The translations under genes were made by a program, and so were the position numbers. 64,000 bases of DNA from Pseudonocardia halophobica (lineage in GTDB: Bacteria > Actinomycetota > Actinomycetes > Mycobacteriales > Pseudonocardiaceae), in assembly GCF_027922425.1 (NCBI RefSeq), contig NZ_BSFQ01000002.1:1-64000 (forward strand). Direction: 5' to 3'. Shown in pieces: positions 7,266 through 15,434 of the stretch. The notes below the pieces were generated by a model. The model worked only from the letters and a program-made list of their open reading frames with translations, was not told where the DNA came from and did not search any database. Numbering within the stretch: position 1 is the stretch's first letter; each line of letters opens with the position of its first letter.

Positions 7266-8840
7266 TTACACCGGCGCCACCGCGGCCCGGGCCGGAGCGC
7301 CGAGCCTCTCGGCGAGGTGATCGGCGACCCGCAGTGCGTTCGCGATGATCGTCAGGGTCGGGTTCACCGCCGAACTGGAGACGAAGAAGCTGGAGTCGGC
7401 CAGGTACAGGTTGTCCAGGTCGTGCATCCGGCAGTCCACGTCGAGCGCGGAGGTGCGCGGGTCGGTGCCGAAGCGGGCGGTGCCGTTCTGGTGTGCCACG
7501 CCGGAGATTCCGAGGCGCCCGCCGCGATAGCTGTAGTTCTCCAGCACCTGATCGCGGCACTGCATGGCGTCGAGCAGTTCCACGAAGCGTCGGCGCAGCC
7601 GAGTGTGAGCGGCGAGGTTCGTAGGGCGGTAGCGCAGTGAGATGCCCCCGTCGTGATCGATGCTGACCTGGTTCTCGGCGCGAGGCAGGTCCTCGGTGGT
7701 GAGCCAGAAGTCGAGCGCGTGGCGGGCGAGCTCGGCGGGATCGTCGGCTTCCGGGGCGTCGAAGCCGATCAGGACCGCGTCGGACTTGCCCAGCATCTGC
7801 ATGGCCCCGAGCGGATAGGGCCAGTCGTCGTCGGCGAGAGGGTCGCCGAAGTAGAAGTCGTTCACCCCGATCGTCTTCTGGAACCGCGTGGGATTGGGGA
7901 TCTTGGAGAAGGCGATGAGCGACGAGTTGTTGTGCATCATCAGGTTGCGCCCGACGACACCGCTGGAGTTGCCCAGCCCCTGCGGGTGTCGGGGCGAGGC
8001 GGATCGCAGGAGCAGCGCGGCGGAGTTGATGGCGCCTGCGGCGAGGACCACGACGTCGGCGGAGTACTCCTCACGCCGCCCGCCGCGGGTGAGGATCACG
8101 CGTTCGACGCTCCGACCGGACGGACTGGTTTCCAGGCGGTCGACGCGGGCGCCGGTCAGCAGGGTGACGTTGCCGAAGGCCAGTGCCGGGTCCACGCAGA
8201 CGACCTGGGCGTCGGCCTTGCCGTTGGTCAGGCAGGGGTAGCCGTCGCAGGTCGTGCAGCGCACACAGGCCGACGTCTGGGGGCGGGTCTCGTCGATCAG
8301 GATCCCGTTGGGCAGGGGGAACGGGTGCAATCCCGCCCGGTGCAGATCCGCGTGCAGTTGGGCGATCCTCGGCTCGTCGCTGATGGGCGGGTGCGGGTAG
8401 GGCGCGGCGGAGGGCGGGTCGTCCGGATCCACCCCGCGGGCGCCGTGCACCTGGTAGAGGTGCTCGGCGCGGGTGTAGAAGGGCTCGAAGTCCCGGTAGT
8501 CGAGCGGCCAGGCCGGGCTGACGCCGTCGACGTGCGCGACGGCACCGAAGTCGCGCTCGCGCATGCGGAAGAGGATGGCGCCGTAGAACTTCGTGTTCCC
8601 GCCGACGTAGTAGTGCTGTTTCGGCGTGAAGCGTCTGCCGGTGTCGGAATCGGTCCACTGGCCGGCGTTGTTGTACCGCCCGTCGAGCCAGATCGCGCGC
8701 GGGTCCCAGTTCTCGATCTCACGAGGCAGGTAGTCGCCGCGTTCGACGAGCAGGATCCGCAGGCCGGTGGGGGCGAGGGCGTGGGTGACGGTGCCGCCTC
8801 CGGCCCCGGAGCCGATCACGATGACGTCGTAGTGCTCCAT
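7266..8840 (-). CDS. GMC-family FAD oxidoreductase
   Basis: 524 residues from ATG 8840. VIVIGSGAGGGTVTHAL near the N-terminus is the FAD dinucleotide loop; YYVGGNTKFYGAI is the GMC first signature; the C-terminus has the active-site pair in GVAHQNGTARFG and SSAVNPTLTIIAN. A CVRCTTCDGYPC segment in the middle is typical of bacterial sugar- and polyol-oxidising GMC enzymes. It probably oxidises a sugar or cyclitol. No signal peptide is visible. It lies 8 bases after the cyclase-family gene and is likely cotranscribed with it and with the SDR at 9754. Confidence 0.87.
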   Translation of the reverse strand: MEHYDVIVIGSGAGGGTVTHALAPTGLRILLVERGDYLPREIENWDPRAIWLDGRYNNAGQWTDSDTGRRFTPKQHYYVGGNTKFYGAILFRMRERDFGAVAHVDGVSPAWPLDYRDFEPFYTRAEHLYQVHGARGVDPDDPPSAAPYPHPPISDEPRIAQLHADLHRAGLHPFPLPNGILIDETRPQTSACVRCTTCDGYPCLTNGKADAQVVCVDPALAFGNVTLLTGARVDRLETSPSGRSVERVILTRGGRREEYSADVVVLAAGAINSAALLLRSASPRHPQGLGNSSGVVGRNLMMHNNSSLIAFSKIPNPTRFQKTIGVNDFYFGDPLADDDWPYPLGAMQMLGKSDAVLIGFDAPEADDPAELARHALDFWLTTEDLPRAENQVSIDHDGGISLRYRPTNLAAHTRLRRRFVELLDAMQCRDQVLENYSYRGGRLGISGVAHQNGTARFGTDPRTSALDVDCRMHDLDNLYLADSSFFVSSSAVNPTLTIIANALRVADHLAERLGAPARAAVAPV

Positions 8841-8848
8841 TGCTACTC

Positions 8849-9757
8849 CTAGGTGATGGCGAGTGGGGCGACCCACGCGCCGGTGGCACCGCGCGGCTTC
8901 GCGTGCGCGACGACGAGCAGGAACTCGTGCACCCGGTCGCGGGCCAGCTCGTCGAGCCGCAGGTTCTCGGCGACGACCACGCCGTGGCGGGTGTTGAGGA
9001 TCTGCGGCACCTTGAAAGGTTCGTCGGGGTCTTCGGGGGGATACGGGCCGAAGCTCCAGGTGTCGCATCCGGTGAGCGCGATGCGGTGGCCGGAGATCCA
9101 CTTCGCGAGCGCGTGTCCCGGCCCGGGTTCGCCGTGCGCGTAGGCGTCCGGGTCGGCGTCCCACAGGACGCCGTGCCCGGTGTGGAACAGCACCGCATCG
9201 CCGGCACGGACTGCCAGGTGGGCTGCGGCGAGAGCGGCTTCGGCGTCGGCAACGGTGACCACCTGGCCGGGCGCGAGCCGGGAGACCCCACGGATCGCTG
9301 CGACGTCGAGGCACAAACCCCGGGTGACGATCTGCGGGAGAGTGTCGATGCCGAGTTTGTCGGTGCCGTACGGGGTGCGGATGTCGGCCAGCCGGTGCCC
9401 GTTGTAGGTGCGGTCGCCGTCGTGCAGGTGGTTCAGCCCGTCGAGGTGGGTCCCCATCTGTTGGGTCGCCGTGATCTCCTCGATCACCCAGTGCACCTGG
9501 TTGCGGCCCACGGGCGGTTGATCGGGCTGGAGCACCTGGGTGAAGGCGCGTCCGGTGAACGCGGGCATGTCGGCGTGGAGGACGTGCGCGAGGTCGTAGA
9601 CGCGGCCCGTCCTCACCAGCCGCGCCGCCTCGACCACCGCGCGGGGGCCGATCTCGTTCAGGGCTCCGGCCTGGTCTCCGGCGCCGTAGCGCGACGGCCA
9701 CCACTGGTCGGCCGACGAGGCGACGCTCGTCCGGGGGCGGGTGTCGGCGGCGCTCAT
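8849..9757 (-). CDS. Cyclase-family (kynurenine-formamidase-like) metal hydrolase
   Basis: 302 residues, start ATG 9757 overlapping the stop of the SDR gene (ATGA). The metal-binding region reads QMGTHLDGLNHLHDGD, the HxGTHxDxxxH motif of the PF04199 family with Gln in place of the first His, as in the longer ~300-residue subfamily. FHTGHGVLWDADPDAY and HGVVVAENLRLDELA are further family segments. Relatives hydrolyse amides or lactones. With an SDR and a GMC oxidase on the same transcript, lactone hydrolysis after sugar or alcohol oxidation is a reasonable guess. Confidence 0.8.
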   Translation of the reverse strand: MSAADTRPRTSVASSADQWWPSRYGAGDQAGALNEIGPRAVVEAARLVRTGRVYDLAHVLHADMPAFTGRAFTQVLQPDQPPVGRNQVHWVIEEITATQQMGTHLDGLNHLHDGDRTYNGHRLADIRTPYGTDKLGIDTLPQIVTRGLCLDVAAIRGVSRLAPGQVVTVADAEAALAAAHLAVRAGDAVLFHTGHGVLWDADPDAYAHGEPGPGHALAKWISGHRIALTGCDTWSFGPYPPEDPDEPFKVPQILNTRHGVVVAENLRLDELARDRVHEFLLVVAHAKPRGATGAWVAPLAIT

Positions 9758-10575
9758 TCCGAGGACCAGGTGGTCTCGAACGACGGGTACAGGGTCAGGC
9801 CGCCGTCGACGAAGAGGGTCTGGCCGGTGATGTAGCCGGCCTCCGACGAGCAGAGGAACGCGGTGGCCGCCGCCATCTCGTCCGCGGTGCCGGCCCGACG
9901 CATCGGGATGTGCGCTTCGACGGCCGCCCGCCGGACCGGGTCGTCGATCCACGACTGGTTGATGGGTGTGACCGTCGCCCCGGGCCCGATCCCGTTGACC
10001 CGGATCCCGCGCGCGGCGTACTCGAGAGCGAGGGTGTGGGTGAGGTTCTGCATCCCGCCCTTCGACACCGAGTAGCCCACGAACCGTGGCTTCGGGATCA
10101 CCTGGTGCACGCTGGAGACGTTGACGACACAGCCGGGCGCGGAGGCGGCCAACCAGCCGCGGACGGCCTGCTGCGCGCACAGGAACGCCCCACGCAGGTT
10201 CACCGCGAGGACCCGGTCGAAGTCGGCGACGTCGAGCACGTCCGTGTCGGCGGCGATCTGGATTCCGGCGTTGTTGACCAGGATGTCGATCCCGCCGTAG
10301 TTGTCGCGGACCTGGGTGAACATCTGCTCCACCTGGGAGGCGTCGGAGACGTCCGCCGCGACCAGGATCGGGTGCGTCCCGCTCGCCGAGAGCTGCTTCA
10401 TGCACTGCTGCACGCCGTGCCCGATGGTCTCCTTGGTCGCCTCGGCGCCCTCCGGCGGCCCGACGTAGTTGATGGCGACGTCGACACCTTCCTCACCGAG
10501 TCGCACGGCGATCGCCTGACCGATTCCCGAGCTGCCACCCGTGACCAGCGCCCTCTTGCCCGTCAAGCCCTTCAT
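9754..10575 (-). CDS. SDR oxidoreductase, glucose 1-dehydrogenase-like
   Basis: 273 residues. TGGSSGIGQA is the cofactor loop, VNNAGIQ the central motif, NVSSVHQV the catalytic Ser and YSVSKGGM the Tyr/Lys motif. The ending GYITGQTLFVDGGLTLYPSFE resembles bacterial glucose 1-dehydrogenases. An extra ~15-residue stretch after TKETIGHGVQQ is unusual. It is the first gene of the unit SDR-cyclase-GMC (all minus strand). The substrate is not proven; a sugar, cyclitol or hydroxy acid is likely. Confidence 0.83.
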   Translation of the reverse strand: MKGLTGKRALVTGGSSGIGQAIAVRLGEEGVDVAINYVGPPEGAEATKETIGHGVQQCMKQLSASGTHPILVAADVSDASQVEQMFTQVRDNYGGIDILVNNAGIQIAADTDVLDVADFDRVLAVNLRGAFLCAQQAVRGWLAASAPGCVVNVSSVHQVIPKPRFVGYSVSKGGMQNLTHTLALEYAARGIRVNGIGPGATVTPINQSWIDDPVRRAAVEAHIPMRRAGTADEMAAATAFLCSSEAGYITGQTLFVDGGLTLYPSFETTWSSE

Positions 10576-10631
10576 CGTGTCCTCCTCCGTGTGTGGGACT
10601 CACCGAACCGACTCTGCGGTGGCCCCGACCG

Positions 10632-11846
10632 TTACGCCCGCCCCGCCTCCGAGGGGTCCGGCTCCTTCGTCGAGGTGGTGGTCGTTCGTGCGCCGCGTAG
10701 TACCGCCAGGGCGGCGGCGGGGAAGACGAGCACCGACACGAGCCCGGCGGCGACCAGGGCGGCGCCGGTCGCCGGAGAGAGCACCCCGAGCCGCTGCCCG
10801 ATCGCCACCGCGGCGACGATGAACGGCAGGGAGGTGGCCTGCAGGAACGCAGCCGCCAGTGTCTGTCGCGTGCCCATGCTGCGCCGGTAGAGCAGGGCCG
10901 GTAGCCCGCGGACGAGGAGCAGCGCCACCACGAACAGAGGTACCTGGACAACAGCCGCCGTGGACCCGAAGAGCGCAGCTGCGTCGAACTGGATGCCGCT
11001 GGCGACGAAGAACACCGGTACCAGGAACCCGTAACCGATCGCGTCGAGCTTCACCGCCGTCTGGGGGTGTGTGACCGCTGCCGCGGGGTCGACGAGCCGC
11101 AGCACCGCGCCGGCGAGGAAGGCCCCGAGGATCGCTTCGAAGCCCAGCCCGGCGGCCAGGGCCACGAACGCGACGAGCATCAGCACGGCGAACCGGACAC
11201 GGATCTGCGCGGTGGTGTCGGCCAGCATGGCGACCAGACGCCGGGTGGATCGTTCGACCCGCATCAGAGCGAGCACCGCTACCGCTGCCACCACCGCCAG
11301 GCCGCCGAGCAGCAGCACTTTGAGCCCTGCCGGCGTGGATGAGCCGGAGAAGAACAGCGACAGGAGGATCACCGCGCCGAAGTCGGCGATCGACGCCGCC
11401 GCGATGACCAGCTGACCGGCCTGGTTCATGATCTGGCCGGCGTCCTTGAGCACCGGGACGACCAGCCCGAGGGACGTTGCGCAGAGCACGATGGCCACGA
11501 GCAGCGGGGCTCGGGTGAGTCCGGAGCCCGCCAGGGCGAAGCCCACACCGGCGGCGAGCACGAACGAGACTGCGAATCCGATCAGAGCCAGCCGCAGCGA
11601 CCGGCCCCGCAGGCGGTGGACGTCGATCTCCAGTCCGGCGAGGAACAGCAGGAACGCCAGGCCGATCAGGGCCAGGACCTCGACCGGCTGGTCGATCTGC
11701 ACCCAGCCCAGCACCGAGGGGCCGAGCACGACACCGATCAGGATCTCCAGTACCGGGGAGGGGAGCCGCAGCGCCGGGAACAGCCGCACGACCAGCGGCG
11801 CGGCGAAGGCGACCGTGACGACGATCAGGAGGTTGACGAACTGCAT
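10632..11846 (-). CDS. CPA2-type cation:proton antiporter (KefB-like membrane domain)
   Basis: 404 residues with about 12 membrane segments. VLEILIGVVLGPSVLGWVQ, AFLLFLAGLEID and FEAILGAFLAGAVLR are conserved CPA2 segments, and PVFFVASGIQFD matches the region around the second discontinuous helix. No TrkA-N domain is attached, so it is the membrane part only. It exchanges K+ or Na+ for protons. It starts 4 bases downstream of the flavoprotein reductase stop (11851), so the two are probably one transcript. Confidence 0.85.
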   Translation of the reverse strand: MQFVNLLIVVTVAFAAPLVVRLFPALRLPSPVLEILIGVVLGPSVLGWVQIDQPVEVLALIGLAFLLFLAGLEIDVHRLRGRSLRLALIGFAVSFVLAAGVGFALAGSGLTRAPLLVAIVLCATSLGLVVPVLKDAGQIMNQAGQLVIAAASIADFGAVILLSLFFSGSSTPAGLKVLLLGGLAVVAAVAVLALMRVERSTRRLVAMLADTTAQIRVRFAVLMLVAFVALAAGLGFEAILGAFLAGAVLRLVDPAAAVTHPQTAVKLDAIGYGFLVPVFFVASGIQFDAAALFGSTAAVVQVPLFVVALLLVRGLPALLYRRSMGTRQTLAAAFLQATSLPFIVAAVAIGQRLGVLSPATGAALVAAGLVSVLVFPAAALAVLRGARTTTTSTKEPDPSEAGRA

Positions 11847-11850
11847 GACC

Positions 11851-13212
11851 TCACTCCTGCTCGAGGGCGGCGAACGCGTCGAGCACGCCGCGGTGGAAGG
11901 TGGGGTACGCGAGGATCATCGAGCGGAGCGTGCGGATCGGGATCCGGGCGTGCACGGCCAGTGCGAGCATGCCGATCACCTCGCCTCCTGCCGGGCCGAC
12001 TGCGGTCGCGCCGACCAGCAGGCCGCGTCCGGCGTCCACCACGAGTTTGACCAGCCCGGCATTGCCCGGTCCGTGGACGAAGCCGCGGGCCGACGCGGCG
12101 ACGGGTGCACAGCCCACGAGCACCCGCAGACCCGCCGCGCGCGCGGTGGCCTCGGTGAGCCCCACGGACCCGACTTCCGGGTCGACGAAGGTCACCCGGG
12201 GCAGGGGCGCGTCTGCTGCCTCGACGGGTTCACGCCCGAGAATGTCCCCGACGGCGATGCGCGCCTGGTGCACGGCGAGATGGGTGAAGGCGCCGCCGCC
12301 GGTGACATCACCCACCGCCCACAGCCCCGGTGCAGCGCGCATGCGCGAGTCGACGGGCACCGCCGGGCCTTGGAGTCCGTAGTGCTCCAGCCCGAGCCCG
12401 CGCGCGTCCGGTCGGCGGCCGACGGCGACGAGCAGCTTCTCGGTTCTGAGGACCGTCCCGTCGTCCAGCGTCGTCTCGGTCTGTCCGTCGGTGGTGGCGA
12501 CCGACACCGCGCGCCGGCCGGTGCACACCTGCACTCCGTCGGCTCCCAGGGCTTCGGCCACGACCGCCGAAGCGTCCGGCTCCTCCGCGGGAAGCACCCG
12601 ATCGGCACCCTCGACGACGGTGACGGAGGTGCCGAACCGTGCGAACGCCTGGGCGAGCTCCAGCCCGATCGCTCCACCCCCGAGTACCAGCAGGGAGCTC
12701 GGAGCGCCCCGGGCCGCGACTGCCTCCCGGTTGGTCCAGTAGCCGGCTGTGTCCAGGCCAGGGATCGGCGGGCGGACCGGGCGGGCTCCGGTCGCCACGA
12801 CCACACCGACCCGCGCCTGCACGATCTCGTCGTCGACCCGCACGCGCGCCCGGCCCTCGACCCTCGCCGAGCCGCGCAGGAATATCCCGCCGGCCTTCTC
12901 GAACCGGGCCACCGCGACGGCATCGTCCCAGTCGTCCGTGGCCTGCTCACGGATCCGGCAGGCGACCGGCGCGAGGTCGGCCCGCACGTGCGCGGCTCCC
13001 GCGAGCATCGGGACCCGCCGGGCCTCGGCCAGCGCGTCGGCTGCGCGGACCAGCATCTTGCTCGGGATGCAGCCCCAGTACGGGCACTCCCCACCCACCA
13101 GCTCGCGCTCCACCCCGACGACGTCAAGTCCGCCGGCGAGCAGGCCGGAAGCAACCTCACCGCCGCCAGGGCCGAGCCCGATCACGATCACGTCCGTGTC
13201 GCTGTGCGTCAT
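11851..13212 (-). CDS. FAD/NAD(P)-dependent disulfide reductase-like flavoprotein
   Basis: 453 residues from ATG 13212. DVIVIGLGPGGGEVAS binds FAD, GGECPYWGCIPSK has the redox Cys pair at residues 43 and 48, LVLGGGAIGLELAQAF is the NAD(P) loop, and ALWAVGDVTGG type sequence (GLWAVGDV) closes the FAD site. The C-terminus reads AYPTFHRGVL where lipoamide dehydrogenase and glutathione reductase have HPT with a catalytic His-Glu pair, so it probably does not act on the usual disulfide substrates. CPYWGC instead of CLNVGC marks a separate subgroup. It is cotranscribed with the antiporter. Confidence 0.83.
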   Translation of the reverse strand: MTHSDTDVIVIGLGPGGGEVASGLLAGGLDVVGVERELVGGECPYWGCIPSKMLVRAADALAEARRVPMLAGAAHVRADLAPVACRIREQATDDWDDAVAVARFEKAGGIFLRGSARVEGRARVRVDDEIVQARVGVVVATGARPVRPPIPGLDTAGYWTNREAVAARGAPSSLLVLGGGAIGLELAQAFARFGTSVTVVEGADRVLPAEEPDASAVVAEALGADGVQVCTGRRAVSVATTDGQTETTLDDGTVLRTEKLLVAVGRRPDARGLGLEHYGLQGPAVPVDSRMRAAPGLWAVGDVTGGGAFTHLAVHQARIAVGDILGREPVEAADAPLPRVTFVDPEVGSVGLTEATARAAGLRVLVGCAPVAASARGFVHGPGNAGLVKLVVDAGRGLLVGATAVGPAGGEVIGMLALAVHARIPIRTLRSMILAYPTFHRGVLDAFAALEQE

Positions 13213-13280
13213 GGCGGTGCAGAGCGCATGCTTCCGGCGACTGTTACGTCTGAAGTCGTGCGGGAGTCTGTAGCGTCGCG

Positions 13281-13487
13281 ATGACAACCTTCAACGGTGG
13301 TGAGTGCCCGCGAACGGCCGAGCAGGTCGCGGCGCTGCTCGGCCGCGCTTCAGAGCCCGAGGTCGTCGACCATCTGCGGTGCTGCCCGACCTGCCGCCGT
13401 ACCGTCGAACTTCTGCGGGCCGAGCCCGGTGTCGACCCTGATCTGGAGCTGCGGCTGCTGCGGGTGTTCCAGGACCGACCCGAGTAA
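13281..13487 (+). CDS. Small zinc-finger (zf-HC2-like) protein, possible soluble anti-sigma factor
   Basis: 68 residues starting at ATG 13281. H31-x3-C35-x2-C38 (HLRCCPTC) matches the zinc site of the zf-HC2 anti-sigma fold, and the preceding helix AEQVAALLGRASEPEVVD fits the family. No membrane helix follows, unlike most ECF anti-sigma factors. The gene diverges from the flavoprotein gene (13212) and precedes GH15 by 56 bases. An ECF sigma factor lies 4 kb away, at 17669, without its own adjacent anti-sigma gene; a partnership is speculative. Confidence 0.6.
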   Translation: MTTFNGGECPRTAEQVAALLGRASEPEVVDHLRCCPTCRRTVELLRAEPGVDPDLELRLLRVFQDRPE

Positions 13488-13542
13488 CGCTCGGGCGGTC
13501 GGCGGTGTCTGAGGGGTGAAACCGGACCCGAGGAGGACACCG

Positions 13543-15381
13543 ATGACCACCCCGATCGCGGACTACGCACTGTTGTCCGACCGGCACACCGCTGCGCTGG
13601 TCAGCCGGACCGGCTCGGTCGACTGGCTCTGTGCCCCCCGGTTCGACTCACCGTCGGTGCTCGGGCGGATGCTGGACCCACGGGCCGGGCACTTCGTCGT
13701 CTGCGCCGGCGATCCGGACGCCGAGGTCAGCCGCCGCTACCTGGACGACACGATGGTGGTGGAGACGACCTGGAGCGGCGCGGCCGGCACCGTCGTCGTG
13801 CTCGACGCGCTCGCCACCGGTGCCGCCGACGATCCCCACGCCCTCTGCGCGGCCGCGCCGCGACTGCTGGTCCGCTCGGTGGAGTGCACCGCCGGCACCG
13901 TCGAGGTCCGGATCGAACTCGTGCCCCGCCCCGAGTACGGCCTGGTGACGCCGCTGGTCTCGCTGGTCGAGGGGGGCGTGCAGGTTCGCGGGGGCGCGGA
14001 CGTGCTGGTGCTCTCCGCCCCGGTGCCCCTGCAGGTCGCCGGCGCGGGCGCAACCGGCACAGTGGTGTTGCGGGCAGGGGAGCGGGTGACGCTGGGGCTC
14101 CAGCACCGCACGACGTCCGAGCCCTTCCCGGCGCCTGTGCCCGAGGCCGAACTGGACGAGGCGCTCCGGACCACGATCGAGGCCTGGCGCACCTGGTCCC
14201 GCGTCCACCAGGGGTATCAGGGGCCTTGGCGCGATCTCGTGCACCACAGCGGCCGGGTCCTGCAGGCCTTGTCCTACCATCCGACAGGTGCGGTGGTCGC
14301 AGCGCCGACCACCTCTCTGCCCGAGCAGGCCGGCGGCGAGCGCAACTGGGACTACCGGTACGCCTGGGTACGCGACGCCAGCCTCACGCTCGAAGCCCTC
14401 TGGGTCGCTGCGTGCCCGGACGAGGCCCACCAGTTCTTCGACTACCTCGCCGCCAGCTCGGCGGCACAGGTCCTCGGCGGTGACGACCTCCAGATCATGT
14501 TCGGCATCGGCGGCGAACACGACCTGACCGAGCGGGAGCTCGGCCATCTGGCGGGCTGGGGGGAGAGCCGGCCGGTCCGCGTGGGCAACGGCGCGTGGAG
14601 CCAGCGCCAGATCGACGTCTACGGGGAGCTGCTCGGCGCCGCGCACCGGCTGGTCGCCCAGCTCAATCCCGAGCACCCGGGCGCGACGGCGTGGCGGGAG
14701 TTCCTCATCGGCTGCGCCGACGCCGCGGCCCGGCGCTGGCAGGAGACCGACCAGGGGATCTGGGAGGTGCGCGGGCAACCACGGCACTTCCTCTACTCCA
14801 AGCTCATGTGCTGGGTCGCGCTGGACCGCGCGATCGCGATGGCCGCCACGCTGCGCGCCGAGGACCGGGTCGACGGCTGGCGCGCGGCCGCCGAGGAGAT
14901 CCGCGAGGCGATCCTCACGCAGGGCTGGAGCGACACCGCCAAGTCGTTCACCCAGTCGTTCGGCTCGCCCGACCTCGACGCGTCGAACCTGATGATCGGG
15001 CTGGTCGGTTTCCTCCCGGCGGACGACCCGCGGGTGCTGGCCACGATCGACGCGGTCGCCGAGCGGCTCACCGACGCCCGCGGGCTGGTCTACCGGTACC
15101 GAACGGAAGCCGGCGCGAACTCGGACGGGTTGGCGGGCGAGGAGGGCACCTTCCTCCTGTGCACCTTCTGGCTCGCCCAGGCCCTCGCCGCGTCCGGCCA
15201 GAACGAGCGGGCCCGGCAGGTGTTCGACCGGGCCGGCCGCTACGTCAACGACGTCGGGCTGCTCGCCGAGGAGGTCGACCCCGAGTCCGGGGATCTGCTC
15301 GGCAACTTCCCCCAGGCCTTCAGCCACATCGGGCTGATCAATGCCGCCTGGGCCATCGCCCGGGCCGAACAGACCGGCTGA
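13543..15381 (+). CDS. Glycoside hydrolase family 15 protein (glucoamylase/trehalase-like)
   Basis: 612 residues; ATG 13543 is preferred over 13516 because of its GAGGAGG site. The opening IADYALLSDRHTAALVSRTG and GSVDWLCAPRFDSPSVLGRM is the usual N-terminal beta domain of actinobacterial GH15. In the (alpha/alpha)6 barrel, WDYRYAWVRDASLTLEAL, GIWEVRG and GNFPQAFSHIGLINAAW are the conserved active-site segments, the Glu in GIWEVRG and a second near the C-terminus being candidates for catalysis. Mycobacterial relatives are trehalases. No signal peptide, so it acts on an intracellular glucan or trehalose. Confidence 0.88.
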   Translation: MTTPIADYALLSDRHTAALVSRTGSVDWLCAPRFDSPSVLGRMLDPRAGHFVVCAGDPDAEVSRRYLDDTMVVETTWSGAAGTVVVLDALATGAADDPHALCAAAPRLLVRSVECTAGTVEVRIELVPRPEYGLVTPLVSLVEGGVQVRGGADVLVLSAPVPLQVAGAGATGTVVLRAGERVTLGLQHRTTSEPFPAPVPEAELDEALRTTIEAWRTWSRVHQGYQGPWRDLVHHSGRVLQALSYHPTGAVVAAPTTSLPEQAGGERNWDYRYAWVRDASLTLEALWVAACPDEAHQFFDYLAASSAAQVLGGDDLQIMFGIGGEHDLTERELGHLAGWGESRPVRVGNGAWSQRQIDVYGELLGAAHRLVAQLNPEHPGATAWREFLIGCADAAARRWQETDQGIWEVRGQPRHFLYSKLMCWVALDRAIAMAATLRAEDRVDGWRAAAEEIREAILTQGWSDTAKSFTQSFGSPDLDASNLMIGLVGFLPADDPRVLATIDAVAERLTDARGLVYRYRTEAGANSDGLAGEEGTFLLCTFWLAQALAASGQNERARQVFDRAGRYVNDVGLLAEEVDPESGDLLGNFPQAFSHIGLINAAWAIARAEQTG

Positions 15382-15434
15382 GGGGGGCCAACCGCATCCT
15401 GGCCGCGTGCACCGACCTACGGCAGGCTGGCCCG

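Noticed and set aside
14595-15434. Longer start for the LuxR regulator inside the GH15 gene
   Set aside because: The extension is Arg/Pro-rich shadow sequence of GH15; the regulator homology begins after GTG 15435.
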